Below are positions 1-5,117 of a stretch of DNA of 5,145 bases, piece by piece. The translations under genes were made by a program, and so were the position numbers. The number at the start of each line of letters is the position of its first letter. Position 1 is the first letter of the stretch. Under the pieces are notes generated by a model, which worked only from the letters and a program-made list of their open reading frames with translations, had not been told where the DNA came from and did no database searches. The DNA comes from CAYLYP01 sp964387795 (GTDB taxonomy: Bacteria > Bacteroidota > Bacteroidia > Bacteroidales > UBA7960), in the NCBI GenBank assembly GCA_964387795.1, contig CAYLYP010000138.1, forward strand, positions 1 to 5,145. The letters run 5' to 3'.

Positions 1-215
1 TAAAATGACATTGTAAATGATATGCATCCTGCTTGTTAAGTGTTTTTCAGCAGACTCTAAATATAAACGCCAATGAAAATTATAAATATGGTGCTCAATC
101 CGACCTTAGACAATAAATAATTTACGGATGAACCGAATATGTATGCGAATTGAACGCAAAAATCATTGCAAATAGCAAACGTGAGGTTCCTTCGTCTATT
201 AACTAAAAATAGTAT

Positions 216-233
216 TTATTGATAAATCAATAA
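216..233. repeat. 18-bp near-perfect palindrome TTATTGAT-AA-ATCAATAA
   Basis: Two 8-base arms are exact reverse complements and flank a 2-base spacer. The short spacer suits a dimeric DNA-binding protein better than an RNA hairpin. It lies about 340 bases upstream of the tRNA-Glu promoter, so there is no obvious gene for it to control inside the window. In AT-rich DNA an 18-base palindrome can arise by chance, so the operator role is only a possibility. Confidence 0.35.
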
Positions 234-239
234 CAGAAA

Positions 240-269
240 TAAAACACTTCCAGTCTGTCAAGTGTTTTA
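240..269 (+). repeat. Hairpin with 10-bp stem, possible weak terminator
   Basis: TAAAACACTT (240-249) pairs perfectly with AAGTGTTTTA (260-269) around a 10-base loop. The stem itself ends in TTTT on the plus strand and in the equivalent T run on the minus strand, so it could act as a weak bidirectional terminator for a gene to the left of the window. No long U tract follows the stem, which lowers confidence in a terminator function. Confidence 0.4.
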
Positions 270-383
270 AACTGATACTGTTTAGTTTCATTTTGTTTAT
301 GGATCATTCGATGTTATCCCGAAACACCTTTAAATGATTTTTTGTTCTATATTGTTGTAAGTCTTTTATATAAATTGTAAATG

Positions 384-449
384 AACAAAATTTCATTTTT
401 CTTTTTTTTTATTGCTCAATAAATCGTTGTATCACTCTGAAATTTTGTT
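384..449. repeat. 12-bp perfect inverted repeat around a poly-T loop
   Basis: AACAAAATTTCA (384-395) is the exact reverse complement of TGAAATTTTGTT (438-449). The 42 bases between include a run of ten pyrimidines (401-410). In RNA this would fold as a 12-bp stem with a U-rich loop. It could be part of a small RNA or leader structure, or a chance product of AT-rich sequence. No promoter with good spacing is seen directly upstream. Confidence 0.3.
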
Positions 450-547
450 TTAATAGGATTATATTTGGTCGTATACAACTGTATATGTGGCTTTTAAGCC
501 TGCATGAAGAAAAAAAATAAAAAAAAAATTATCAGGGAGCATGAAAA

Positions 548-580
548 GTTGCTTTATTTAAAAAAATAGTTATAAATTTG
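548..580 (+). promoter_or_regulatory. Bacteroidetes-type promoter for tRNA-Glu/rpsT/tRNA-Glu
   Basis: TAAATTTG at 573-580 matches the Bacteroidetes -7 consensus TAnnTTTG exactly. GTTG at 548-551 matches three of four bases of the -33 box TTTG, with 21 bases between the two elements, within the usual range. Transcription would start a few bases after 580, leaving about 20-25 bases of leader before the first tRNA at 609. This is the best two-part promoter in the window, as expected for a stable-RNA unit. Confidence 0.7.
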
Positions 581-608
581 CACTCCCAATTTCAAGGGAC
601 AAAAACAA

Positions 609-680
609 GGTCCGTTCGTCTAGGGGTTAGGACGCAAGGTTTTCATCCTTGTAACAGGGGTTCGAATCCCCTACGGACTA
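609..680 (+). tRNA. trnE: tRNA-Glu (anticodon UUC), copy 1
   Basis: A full cloverleaf can be folded by hand. The acceptor stem is GGTCCGT with ACGGACT (first pair is a G-U wobble), the D stem is GTCT with GGAC, and the anticodon stem is CAAGG with CCTTG. The loop TTTTCAT places TTC at 34-36, and the T arm is AGGGG-TTCGAAT-CCCCT. The known glutamate identity features are visible: U11-A24, U13-G22 with A46, and absence of nucleotide 47. The discriminator is A73 at position 680. CCA is not encoded (the next bases are CAT), so a CCA-adding enzyme is needed. It is the first gene of the unit, with rpsT starting 25 bases after it. Confidence 0.97.
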
Positions 681-705
681 CATTAACAGTAAAAAAAAGA
701 ATATC

Positions 706-963
706 ATGGCTAATCATAAGTCATCTAAAAAAAGAATTCGTTCCAACGATAGTAAAAGGGTGCATAACAGGTATTATGCAAAAACTGGCCGTAACATGGT
801 GAAAAAGTTAAGGGGCACTACAGATAAAACTGAAGCTACTTCTTTATTTCCAAAGGTTTCCAGTTTGTTGGACAAATTAGCAAAACGTAACATTATTCAT
901 AAGAATAAAGCATCTAACCTTAAGTCAAAGCTGGCTCGTTACGTAAACAAATTAAACGCCTAA
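706..963 (+). CDS. rpsT: 30S ribosomal protein S20
   Basis: S20 binds 16S rRNA early in assembly of the small subunit, contacting the 5' domain and helix 44 at the base of the 30S body. The 85-residue product has the usual length. It opens with MANHKSSKKRIRSNDSKR, the typical S20 start (MANxxSAKKRxR), followed by Arg/Lys-rich helices. The second half (TSLFPKVSSLLDKLAKRN to NKASNLKSKLARYV) matches the conserved C-terminal helices, including the IHKNKASNLKSKLA block. The ATG at 706 is supported by this conserved N-terminus. There is no Shine-Dalgarno sequence, only an A-rich leader, as is normal in Bacteroidetes. No promoter is seen in the 25 bases after the upstream tRNA, so it is most likely co-transcribed with both tRNA-Glu genes and its mRNA released by tRNA processing. 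S20 is known to repress its own translation in E. coli; no such element can be recognised here. Confidence 0.97.
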   Translation: MANHKSSKKRIRSNDSKRVHNRYYAKTGRNMVKKLRGTTDKTEATSLFPKVSSLLDKLAKRNIIHKNKASNLKSKLARYVNKLNA

Positions 964-1017
964 TATCTAAGTTGCTTTTCAAAGCATAGTCTTGATTGTA
1001 GCATAGAAATAGAATAT

Positions 1018-1089
1018 GGTCCGTTCGTCTAGGGGTTAGGACGCAAGGTTTTCATCCTTGTAACAGGGGTTCGAATCCCCTACGGACTA
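1018..1089 (+). tRNA. trnE: tRNA-Glu (anticodon UUC), copy 2
   Basis: All 72 bases are identical to copy 1 at 609-680, and the first 3' flanking base is also the same; the flanks then diverge at once. The cloverleaf, the UUC anticodon, the G1-U72 wobble and the A73 discriminator are therefore the same. CCA is not encoded (the next bases are CTT). It lies 54 bases after the rpsT stop with no TAnnTTTG element between, so it is most likely the last member of the same transcript. A small hairpin in the linker (TGCTT/AAGCA, 973-986) has no U tract and is not a terminator. A strong terminator begins 7 bases after the tRNA. Confidence 0.97.
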
Positions 1090-1096
1090 CTTATCA

Positions 1097-1119
1097 GGAT
1101 GTGAAAACATCCTTTTTTT
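1097..1119 (+). terminator. Rho-independent terminator of the tRNA-Glu/rpsT unit
   Basis: GGATGT (1097-1102) pairs with ACATCC (1107-1112) around a GAAA loop of the GNRA class, and seven T follow (1113-1119). It sits 7 bases after the second tRNA-Glu and closes the unit. Confidence 0.9.
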
Positions 1120-1133
1120 GTAACAATATGTTG

Positions 1134-1168
1134 AAAAAAAAGCATTCATTAGTAATGAATGCTTTTTT
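1134..1168. terminator. Bidirectional terminator between convergent units
   Basis: AGCATTCATT (1141-1150) pairs with AATGAATGCT (1154-1163) around a 3-base loop. The stem is flanked by an A run (1134-1141) on the left and a T run (1163-1168) on the right, so it has a U tract on either strand. It ends 21 bases from the stop of the minus-strand nucleoid-associated protein gene and is probably that gene's main terminator. On the plus strand it backs up the tRNA terminator just upstream. Confidence 0.88.
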
Positions 1169-1189
1169 GTTATTTATTAGTGATTCATC

Positions 1190-2239
1190 TTAAGATTCTT
1201 CTTCAAAATAAAGCTTATAGAATTTTTTGTTTGAATCCTCTTCAATGCCTTTTTCCATCAGATTTGGATTCCCGTGAACATAAATATGAAAGTTCTTATC
1301 AAGTTTAATGATGCTTTTAAAATCCTTTTTTGCTGACTTAACTGCTTTTGGGTTTATATCAAAGGATTCAGAGAAAACGAGGTCTTGCTGTTGGGCTACT
1401 TTTTGAGCCGCATATTCCTGAAAAGCATCAATCACCCCTGGCTCTTCAAAGACTTCTTTTGCAAATTTCCCGGCTTCAAAACGATCGTTATCCTGAAAAT
1501 ATTCAACAGCTTTTGACTTAACTTTTATCTGTTCAGGCTTTTCAACTTTATTTTCTTCTACTAAAACTTCCTTGACGAAATTATTACACATCTGAAGCAT
1601 ATTCCGGGTAAGATAAAAATCATCTTCCCGCTGGCGTAAACAAAGAAACTGGTCTTTCCAAAAGTGGGCTTCCTCTCCTTTATTTACCCGATCAATAATG
1701 CTTACTTTGAACCCATGTTCTGCTTCAGTGTTAAATATCAGGCAACCTTTATCTAAACGATTGATATTAATGCCGTTGTCATAGGAGATATTGAAGTCCT
1801 GGTTTTGGGGATATACCTTAAGATACGTATCACGCGTTTCAGATTTAAAAATGCCAATAGCATCTGTAAGTTCTTCTTCAACAATACAATCGGTGAAATA
1901 AACCACATACAATTCCCCTGATTTTATTTGAGGGTGGTCGCTGCAATTAAAGAGTCTTTGGGCAAATTGAACCGAGTGTTCAAATAGAAGCTCCGGGTTT
2001 TCAAATATTTTTGAACAACAGGAATATACTTCATTATAGTTTATATCTGAAGGATGGTTAAAACTATAAAATAATTGTTCTTTAAAAGGTTGAAGAAAGA
2101 ACCTTTTAAGCAAATCATTAAGCATTTCATCATCAAGATCAACAAGTTTGTTGGAGCATTTAAGGTATTCTCCGTTGCTCTTATTTCCGATAAAATGAAC
2201 TGCCAGATTACTAAACCCTGATTGTGAAAAATCAAACAT
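1190..2239 (-). CDS. Nucleoid-associated protein, YejK/NdpA (37-kDa) family
   Basis: Members of this family (E. coli YejK, once called NdpA) associate with the nucleoid and bind double-stranded DNA; their exact role is unclear. The 349-residue length is close to that of E. coli YejK (about 335). Family-like blocks are a central strand region GELYVVYFTDCIVEEE (108-123), then KGCLIFNTEAEHGFKVSIID (164-183), then EAHFWKDQFLCL (190-201). The C-terminal block is KLDKNFHIYVHG (312-323) followed by KKFYKLYFEEE near the end. There is no signal peptide or membrane segment, so it should be cytoplasmic. The ATG at 2239 is favoured because TATCTTTG lies 14 bases upstream on the same strand. The gene stands alone, convergent with the tRNA/rpsT unit and divergent from cheR. 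Assignment rests on motif recall without alignment; the family is fairly secure, the cellular role is not. Confidence 0.85.
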   Translation of the reverse strand: MFDFSQSGFSNLAVHFIGNKSNGEYLKCSNKLVDLDDEMLNDLLKRFFLQPFKEQLFYSFNHPSDINYNEVYSCCSKIFENPELLFEHSVQFAQRLFNCSDHPQIKSGELYVVYFTDCIVEEELTDAIGIFKSETRDTYLKVYPQNQDFNISYDNGININRLDKGCLIFNTEAEHGFKVSIIDRVNKGEEAHFWKDQFLCLRQREDDFYLTRNMLQMCNNFVKEVLVEENKVEKPEQIKVKSKAVEYFQDNDRFEAGKFAKEVFEEPGVIDAFQEYAAQKVAQQQDLVFSESFDINPKAVKSAKKDFKSIIKLDKNFHIYVHGNPNLMEKGIEEDSNKKFYKLYFEEES

Positions 2240-2253
2240 ATTTGTCTTTTTTG

Positions 2254-2261
2254 CAAAGATA
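2254..2261 (-). promoter_or_regulatory. -7 element TATCTTTG for the nucleoid-associated protein gene
   Basis: On the minus strand TATCTTTG matches TAnnTTTG exactly and is followed by GCA, as often seen at Bacteroidetes start sites. The ATG lies 14 bases downstream, so the 5' leader would be only about ten bases. The -33 region, 19-21 bases further upstream, has no exact TTTG, so the promoter call rests on the -7 element and its position. Confidence 0.55.
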
Positions 2262-2291
2262 CTTTTTTTGATGAATAATTCTTTCCGCTAA

Positions 2292-2401
2292 ATCTTTGAA
2301 TAAAACTCAAATCATTTAGATCTAAAAAAAATCAGATTTTGGTATTAAATAAGTGAAATTGCGTAATTATTTAAATTTGTTAGGCTTATCTTTGAATAAA
2401 A
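2292..2401. repeat. 14-bp direct repeat next to the assembly gap
   Basis: ATCTTTGAATAAAA occurs at 2292-2305 and again at 2388-2401, the second copy ending 3 bases before the N run. The second copy overlaps a plus-strand TATCTTTG (2387-2394). Whether the repeat is functional (promoter-related) or incidental in AT-rich DNA cannot be decided from the window. Confidence 0.4.
2315..2326. repeat. 12-bp perfect palindrome TTTAGATCTAAA
   Basis: The 12 bases are self-complementary with no spacer. The site lies in the divergent region about 55 bases upstream of the -7 element of the nucleoid-associated protein gene, a place where an operator or activator site would be possible. It is AT-rich and short, and no regulator gene is adjacent. 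Confidence 0.3.
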
Positions 2402-2404
2402 TAA

Positions 2405-2504
2405 NNNNNNNNNNNNNNNNNNNNNNNNNNNNNNNNNNNNNNNNNNNNNNNNNNNNNNNNNNNNNNNNNNNNNNNNNNNNNNNNNNNNNNNNNNNNNNNN
2501 NNNN
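2405..2504. other. Assembly gap (100 N)
   Basis: Exactly 100 undetermined bases, a common placeholder for a scaffold gap of unknown size. The sequence on the two sides may not be truly 100 bases apart. The gap divides the intergenic region between the nucleoid-associated protein gene and cheR; translated frames that cross it are meaningless. The rest of this region (2240-2404 and 2505-2629) is AT-rich and shows no supported gene. Confidence 0.97.
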
Positions 2505-2629
2505 TGTTTTTTTTCGCAAATGGAATGCAGAATAAAAATATTATTGTTATTTTGCATTGAGTAATCGTTTGGAATTCTTGGTGGTGATGAAAAAATATGG
2601 TTTAAGACATACCATTTTAAATTATTTAA

Positions 2630-3487
2630 ATGGCAATTCAGGCAACAGTTTCTAAGGAGGATATTTACAAAATTGTATTTGAGTTTAAGCGGCTCTATAA
2701 TTTTGACTTCAGCGAGTATGCTGAGCAGTCATTTAAGCGCCGTATTGAACACATTCTGGCTACATATAACCTTAATGATGTTGATATGCTCTTAAGAAAA
2801 GTAAGGGACGATAAAAATATATTTCAAAAATGCATCAATGATATTACCGTTAATACTACCGAATTATTTAGGGATACTGAAGTCTGGATGACACTTAAGC
2901 GTAATGTCTTGACCCTGTTTAAAAACAAGAACACGATCAACATCTGGCATGCTGGCTGTTCAAGTGGCGAAGAGGTTTATTCCATGTTGATTTTATTGAA
3001 CGAACTGGGATTATATGACAAAGCAAAAGTATTTGCCACAGATATCAATACTGATATTATTGACAGGGCACGCGCTGGAATTTTCAACAGCCGACTTCAC
3101 TACACCTATTTCGATAATTTTGATAAGGTTATTAAAGTAAACCCTTTGAATTTTGAAGAAACTGTTGAGGTGCCTTATACTAAATATTTTGAAATTGATA
3201 ACATTAGTAAAACATTCAAAATTAAAGATTTTCTGAGAGACAAGGTGACATTTAAATATCATAACCTTGTTGAAGGTACAATATTCTATAAGTTTGACCT
3301 TATTTTTTGCCGCAATGTGATTATTTATTTCAATACGGAACTTCAAAATAAAGTTGTATCCTTGTTCCATGAAAGCTTGTTTAATGACGGGATGCTTTTG
3401 GTTGGCGCTCATGAAAATATTACTTACCTTCCAATTGGTTCAAAATTTGACAATAAAATCATGAAAGGCCTGTATTTTAAAAAATAG
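2630..3487 (+). CDS. cheR: CheR-type protein-glutamate O-methyltransferase
   Basis: CheR proteins transfer methyl groups from S-adenosylmethionine to glutamate side chains of chemoreceptors or related signalling proteins in the cytoplasm. The 285-residue length is typical. The N-terminal helical domain (about 1-90) contains YNFDFSEYAEQSFKRRI (23-39) and VNTTELFRD (74-82), a variant of the canonical TTNETxFFR. The SAM-binding domain has AGCSSGEEVYS (108-118) as motif I, ATDINTDIIDRARAGIF (136-152) with Asp138 placed to bind the SAM ribose, a small beta subdomain region (about 185-215), and FDLIFCRNVIIYF (222-234). The usual late GHSE motif appears as GAHEN (259-263). No receptor, CheB, CheA or response regulator is seen in the window, so the target is unknown. 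The ATG at 2630 gives a normal N-terminus; its leader is AT-rich without a Shine-Dalgarno sequence or an exact -7 element. Its promoter may lie in or near the assembly gap. Confidence 0.92.
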   Translation: MAIQATVSKEDIYKIVFEFKRLYNFDFSEYAEQSFKRRIEHILATYNLNDVDMLLRKVRDDKNIFQKCINDITVNTTELFRDTEVWMTLKRNVLTLFKNKNTINIWHAGCSSGEEVYSMLILLNELGLYDKAKVFATDINTDIIDRARAGIFNSRLHYTYFDNFDKVIKVNPLNFEETVEVPYTKYFEIDNISKTFKIKDFLRDKVTFKYHNLVEGTIFYKFDLIFCRNVIIYFNTELQNKVVSLFHESLFNDGMLLVGAHENITYLPIGSKFDNKIMKGLYFKK

Positions 3488-3500
3488 CTTTATAAGCTAT
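3484..3500. repeat. Hairpin overlapping the cheR stop codon
   Basis: ATAGCTT (3484-3490) pairs with AAGCTAT (3494-3500) around a 3-base loop and includes the TAG stop of cheR. No T run follows on the plus strand (the next bases are CTCC), so it is not a standard terminator for cheR. An A run precedes it, so the U tract would be on the minus strand, where no gene needs it. It could instead stabilise the 3' end of the cheR message. Confidence 0.4.
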
Positions 3501-3561
3501 CTCCTTAGCAAAACTGAAAGAATAAACCATTCAATTATTTTTCAAAAACAGATTAAGTCCG

Positions 3562-3569
3562 TAGCTTTG
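3562..3569 (+). promoter_or_regulatory. -7 element TAGCTTTG for pdxJ
   Basis: TAGCTTTG matches TAnnTTTG exactly and lies 13 bases before the pdxJ ATG. A T run at 3538-3542 is at about the right distance for a weak -33 box (TTTT in place of TTTG). The predicted leader is about ten bases and A-rich. This implies that pdxJ and the hydrolase gene are transcribed independently of cheR, which ends 95 bases upstream of the pdxJ ATG. Confidence 0.6.
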
Positions 3570-3582
3570 TAAAAAAAAAGTT

Positions 3583-4296
3583 ATGGTCAGATTAAGTGTA
3601 AATATTAATAAAATTGCAACCTTAAGGAATGCAAGAGGGGGCAATGTTCCTGATGTGGTAAAAGCTGCAATTGATTGTGAGCGTTTTGGTGCCCAGGGAA
3701 TTACTGTTCATCCCCGTCCTGATGAACGACATATTCGTTATCGCGATGTTTTTGATATTAAACCTGCCATTCATACTGAATTTAATATTGAAGGTTATCC
3801 TTCAAAAAAATTCCTTGAAATAATAAGGGACATACGGCCTGCTCAGGCTACTTTAGTCCCTGATCCGCCTAATGCATTAACCAGTAATGCCGGTTGGGAT
3901 ACCATCAGGCATTTTGACTTTTTAAAAGATGTTATTGCCCAGATAAACAGTTATGGAGTAAGGGCTTCGCTTTTTGTTGGAACAGAACCCGAAAAGATTT
4001 TTAAAGCGGCTGAACTAGGTTCGCAACGTATTGAATTATATACCGAACCTTATGCTACTGAGTTCCCTGATAACCCCCAAACGGCTGTTGCTCCTTTTGT
4101 TGCTGCTGCAAAAGCTGCTATCGAAGCCGGACTGGGTATTAATGCCGGACATGACCTTAGCCTTCAAAATTTAAAGTATTTTGCCCAACAGGTTCCTGGT
4201 TTGCTTGAAGTTTCAATCGGTCATGCTTTAATCTCTGATGCCCTTTATTTTGGACTGGAAAACACAATCCAGATGTATTTACGCCAACTACAATAG
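3583..4296 (+). CDS. pdxJ: Pyridoxine 5'-phosphate synthase PdxJ
   Basis: PdxJ carries out the ring-closing step of the DXP-dependent vitamin B6 pathway: 3-amino-2-oxopropyl phosphate plus 1-deoxy-D-xylulose 5-phosphate gives pyridoxine 5'-phosphate. It is a cytoplasmic TIM barrel. The 237 residues match the family length (about 240). Signature blocks are LSVNINKIATLRNARGG (4-20), ITVHPRPDERHIR (40-52), EFNIEGYP (66-73), ATLVPD (89-94), IELYTEPYA (150-158) and GLGINAGHDLS (183-193). Likely catalytic residues are His43, Glu70 and His190, matching E. coli His45, Glu72 and His193, with Arg45 binding phosphate. Every expected block is present, so the gene looks intact. The start is supported by the conserved N-terminus and by the -7 element 13 bases upstream. 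The hydrolase gene begins 3 bases after the stop, which points to one transcript. The presence of PdxJ implies the PdxA/PdxJ route rather than the PdxS/PdxT route. Confidence 0.97.
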   Translation: MVRLSVNINKIATLRNARGGNVPDVVKAAIDCERFGAQGITVHPRPDERHIRYRDVFDIKPAIHTEFNIEGYPSKKFLEIIRDIRPAQATLVPDPPNALTSNAGWDTIRHFDFLKDVIAQINSYGVRASLFVGTEPEKIFKAAELGSQRIELYTEPYATEFPDNPQTAVAPFVAAAKAAIEAGLGINAGHDLSLQNLKYFAQQVPGLLEVSIGHALISDALYFGLENTIQMYLRQLQ

Positions 4297-4299
4297 TTC

Positions 4300-5067
4300 A
4301 TGGAATTGCATTATTCTCTGAGTGGTGATGGCAACCCATTGTTAATCCTTCATGGATTACTTGGAATGTCTGATAACTGGGCTGGCTTTGCTAAAGCTTT
4401 TTCAAAACAATATAAAGTTTTGGTTCCCGACCTGAGAAACCATGGCCGCTCAGGGCATAGCACTGTCTTTTCTTACCTGGCTATGTGCGATGATATTGAT
4501 GAGCTTCTTTTTAATGAGCAAATCCAGCATACTTTTCTTCTTGGGCATTCGATGGGAGGGAAAGTAGCTATGCAATATGCTCTTGATAATCCACAAAAGA
4601 TTGATAAACTTATTGTTGTTGATATAAGTCCTGTTCAATATCCATATCAAAGCCATCCTCTGGTTGAACTTATGATGAATACCAACCTTAGTGGGTTTTC
4701 TGAAAGAAAGGAGATTGAAAACCACTTGCTCAATGAAATAAATGATACCCGGATTGTAGGGTTCCTAATGAAAAACCTTTCCCGCTCTCAGGGAAATAAC
4801 TTTATCTGGAAACCGGGTTTGCCTGCAATAAATGAAAATATCAGGGAAGTATTCAGGGAGATAAAGAGTGAGACAGTTTTTGATAAACCTGTTTTATTTA
4901 TTAAAGGGGGAAACTCAGATTATATCCTTCCCCAACACGAACCTCATATCTATAAACTATTTCCTAATGCGGTTATCAAAACCATTGACAAGGCTTCACA
5001 CTGGGTTCATGCTGATCAGCCTGAAGAATTTGCAAAGCTTGTTCTTGAATTTTTATCCCTTAAATAA
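4300..5067 (+). CDS. Alpha/beta-fold hydrolase, YbfF-like esterase
   Basis: A 255-residue alpha/beta hydrolase without signal peptide or membrane segment, probably a cytoplasmic esterase or thioesterase. The oxyanion motif LILHGLLGMSDNW spans 15-27, followed by VPDLRNHGRS (42-51), a block typical of the YbfF/ABHD11 group. The nucleophile elbow is GHSMGG (82-87), with Ser84 as nucleophile. VVDISP (106-111) supplies Asp108, 24 residues after the serine as in E. coli YbfF. ASHWVHADQPEEF (232-244) supplies His234. KGGNSDYI (202-209) carries a second acidic residue (Asp207) at the place used by many other alpha/beta hydrolases, so the identity of the acid is open. The triad is complete. The gene starts 3 bases after pdxJ and has no promoter of its own, so it is co-transcribed. 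The natural substrate is unknown and a link to vitamin B6 is only suggested by the neighbourhood. Confidence 0.9.
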   Translation: MELHYSLSGDGNPLLILHGLLGMSDNWAGFAKAFSKQYKVLVPDLRNHGRSGHSTVFSYLAMCDDIDELLFNEQIQHTFLLGHSMGGKVAMQYALDNPQKIDKLIVVDISPVQYPYQSHPLVELMMNTNLSGFSERKEIENHLLNEINDTRIVGFLMKNLSRSQGNNFIWKPGLPAINENIREVFREIKSETVFDKPVLFIKGGNSDYILPQHEPHIYKLFPNAVIKTIDKASHWVHADQPEEFAKLVLEFLSLK

Positions 5068-5098
5068 AACGAATGCTTAAAAACCAGTCGTTTTTTTT
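5066..5098 (+). terminator. Probable terminator of the pdxJ-hydrolase unit
   Basis: AAAACGA (5066-5072) pairs with TCGTTTT (5088-5094), overlapping the hydrolase stop, and a run of eight T spans 5091-5098. The T run is good, but the stem is AT-rich with only two G-C pairs and the loop is 15 bases long, so it may be weak. Confidence 0.5.
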
Positions 5099-5105
5099 AT
5101 ATTTG
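5098..5105 (+). promoter_or_regulatory. -7 element TATATTTG for a gene at the right edge
   Basis: TATATTTG matches TAnnTTTG exactly and lies 12 bases before an ATG at 5118, nearly the same distance as at pdxJ (13) and the nucleoid-associated protein gene (14). No clear -33 box is seen because the preceding terminator occupies that space. Confidence 0.45.
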
Positions 5106-5117
5106 TTATTCAATAAA

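Larger units (their letters stand above)
1..572. other. AT-rich noncoding region with inverted repeats
   Basis: No reading frame of useful length is seen on either strand. All three plus-strand frames meet a stop within the first few codons of the window. The minus-strand frame open at the left edge (from an ATG at 27) gives only about nine codons before the window ends and has no promoter motif, so it cannot be supported. The stretch is very AT-rich, with poly-T near 401-410 and poly-A near 510-528. It holds three clear inverted repeats (listed separately) and an isolated TATATTTG at 460-467, which matches the -7 element but has no well-spaced -33 partner. Two tiny frames, 13 codons at 381 and 21 lysine-rich codons at 504, look like by-products of the homopolymer tracts. 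The 3' part carries the promoter of the tRNA-Glu/rpsT unit. Confidence 0.7.

Noticed and set aside
185..198. 14 bases resembling the 5' end of tRNA-Glu (12 of 14 identical to 609-622)
   Set aside because: The likeness stops after the D-stem region, no cloverleaf can be folded and no 3' half is present. A tRNA remnant is possible but chance similarity is enough to explain it.
381..422. 13-codon phenylalanine-rich small reading frame
   Set aside because: It is made by a poly-T tract, has no promoter element and no start context; too short to support.
504..569. 21-codon lysine-rich small reading frame
   Set aside because: It is produced by poly-A tracts, runs into the -33 box region of the tRNA promoter and has no -7 element at a sensible distance.
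578..802. 74-codon plus-strand frame across the first tRNA and the start of rpsT
   Set aside because: It translates the tRNA-Glu sequence and overlaps rpsT in another frame; it is a shadow of real genes.
2345..2557. Plus- and minus-strand frames of 60-70 codons crossing the N run
   Set aside because: Most of their length is undetermined sequence, so the open frame is an artefact of the gap.
2616..2630. 15-base inverted repeat TTTAAAT-T-ATTTAAA ending at the cheR start codon
   Set aside because: It is entirely A and T and easily arises by chance in this leader; an operator or RNA role cannot be supported.
2587..2655. 22-codon frame overlapping the start of cheR
   Set aside because: It overlaps the cheR start in a different frame, has no matching promoter element and shows no recognisable features.
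3011..3412. 133-codon minus-strand frame inside cheR
   Set aside because: It is fully antisense to a well-supported CheR gene and shows no family motif.
4450..4725. 91-codon minus-strand frame inside the hydrolase gene
   Set aside because: Antisense to an intact alpha/beta hydrolase with a complete triad; no independent support.
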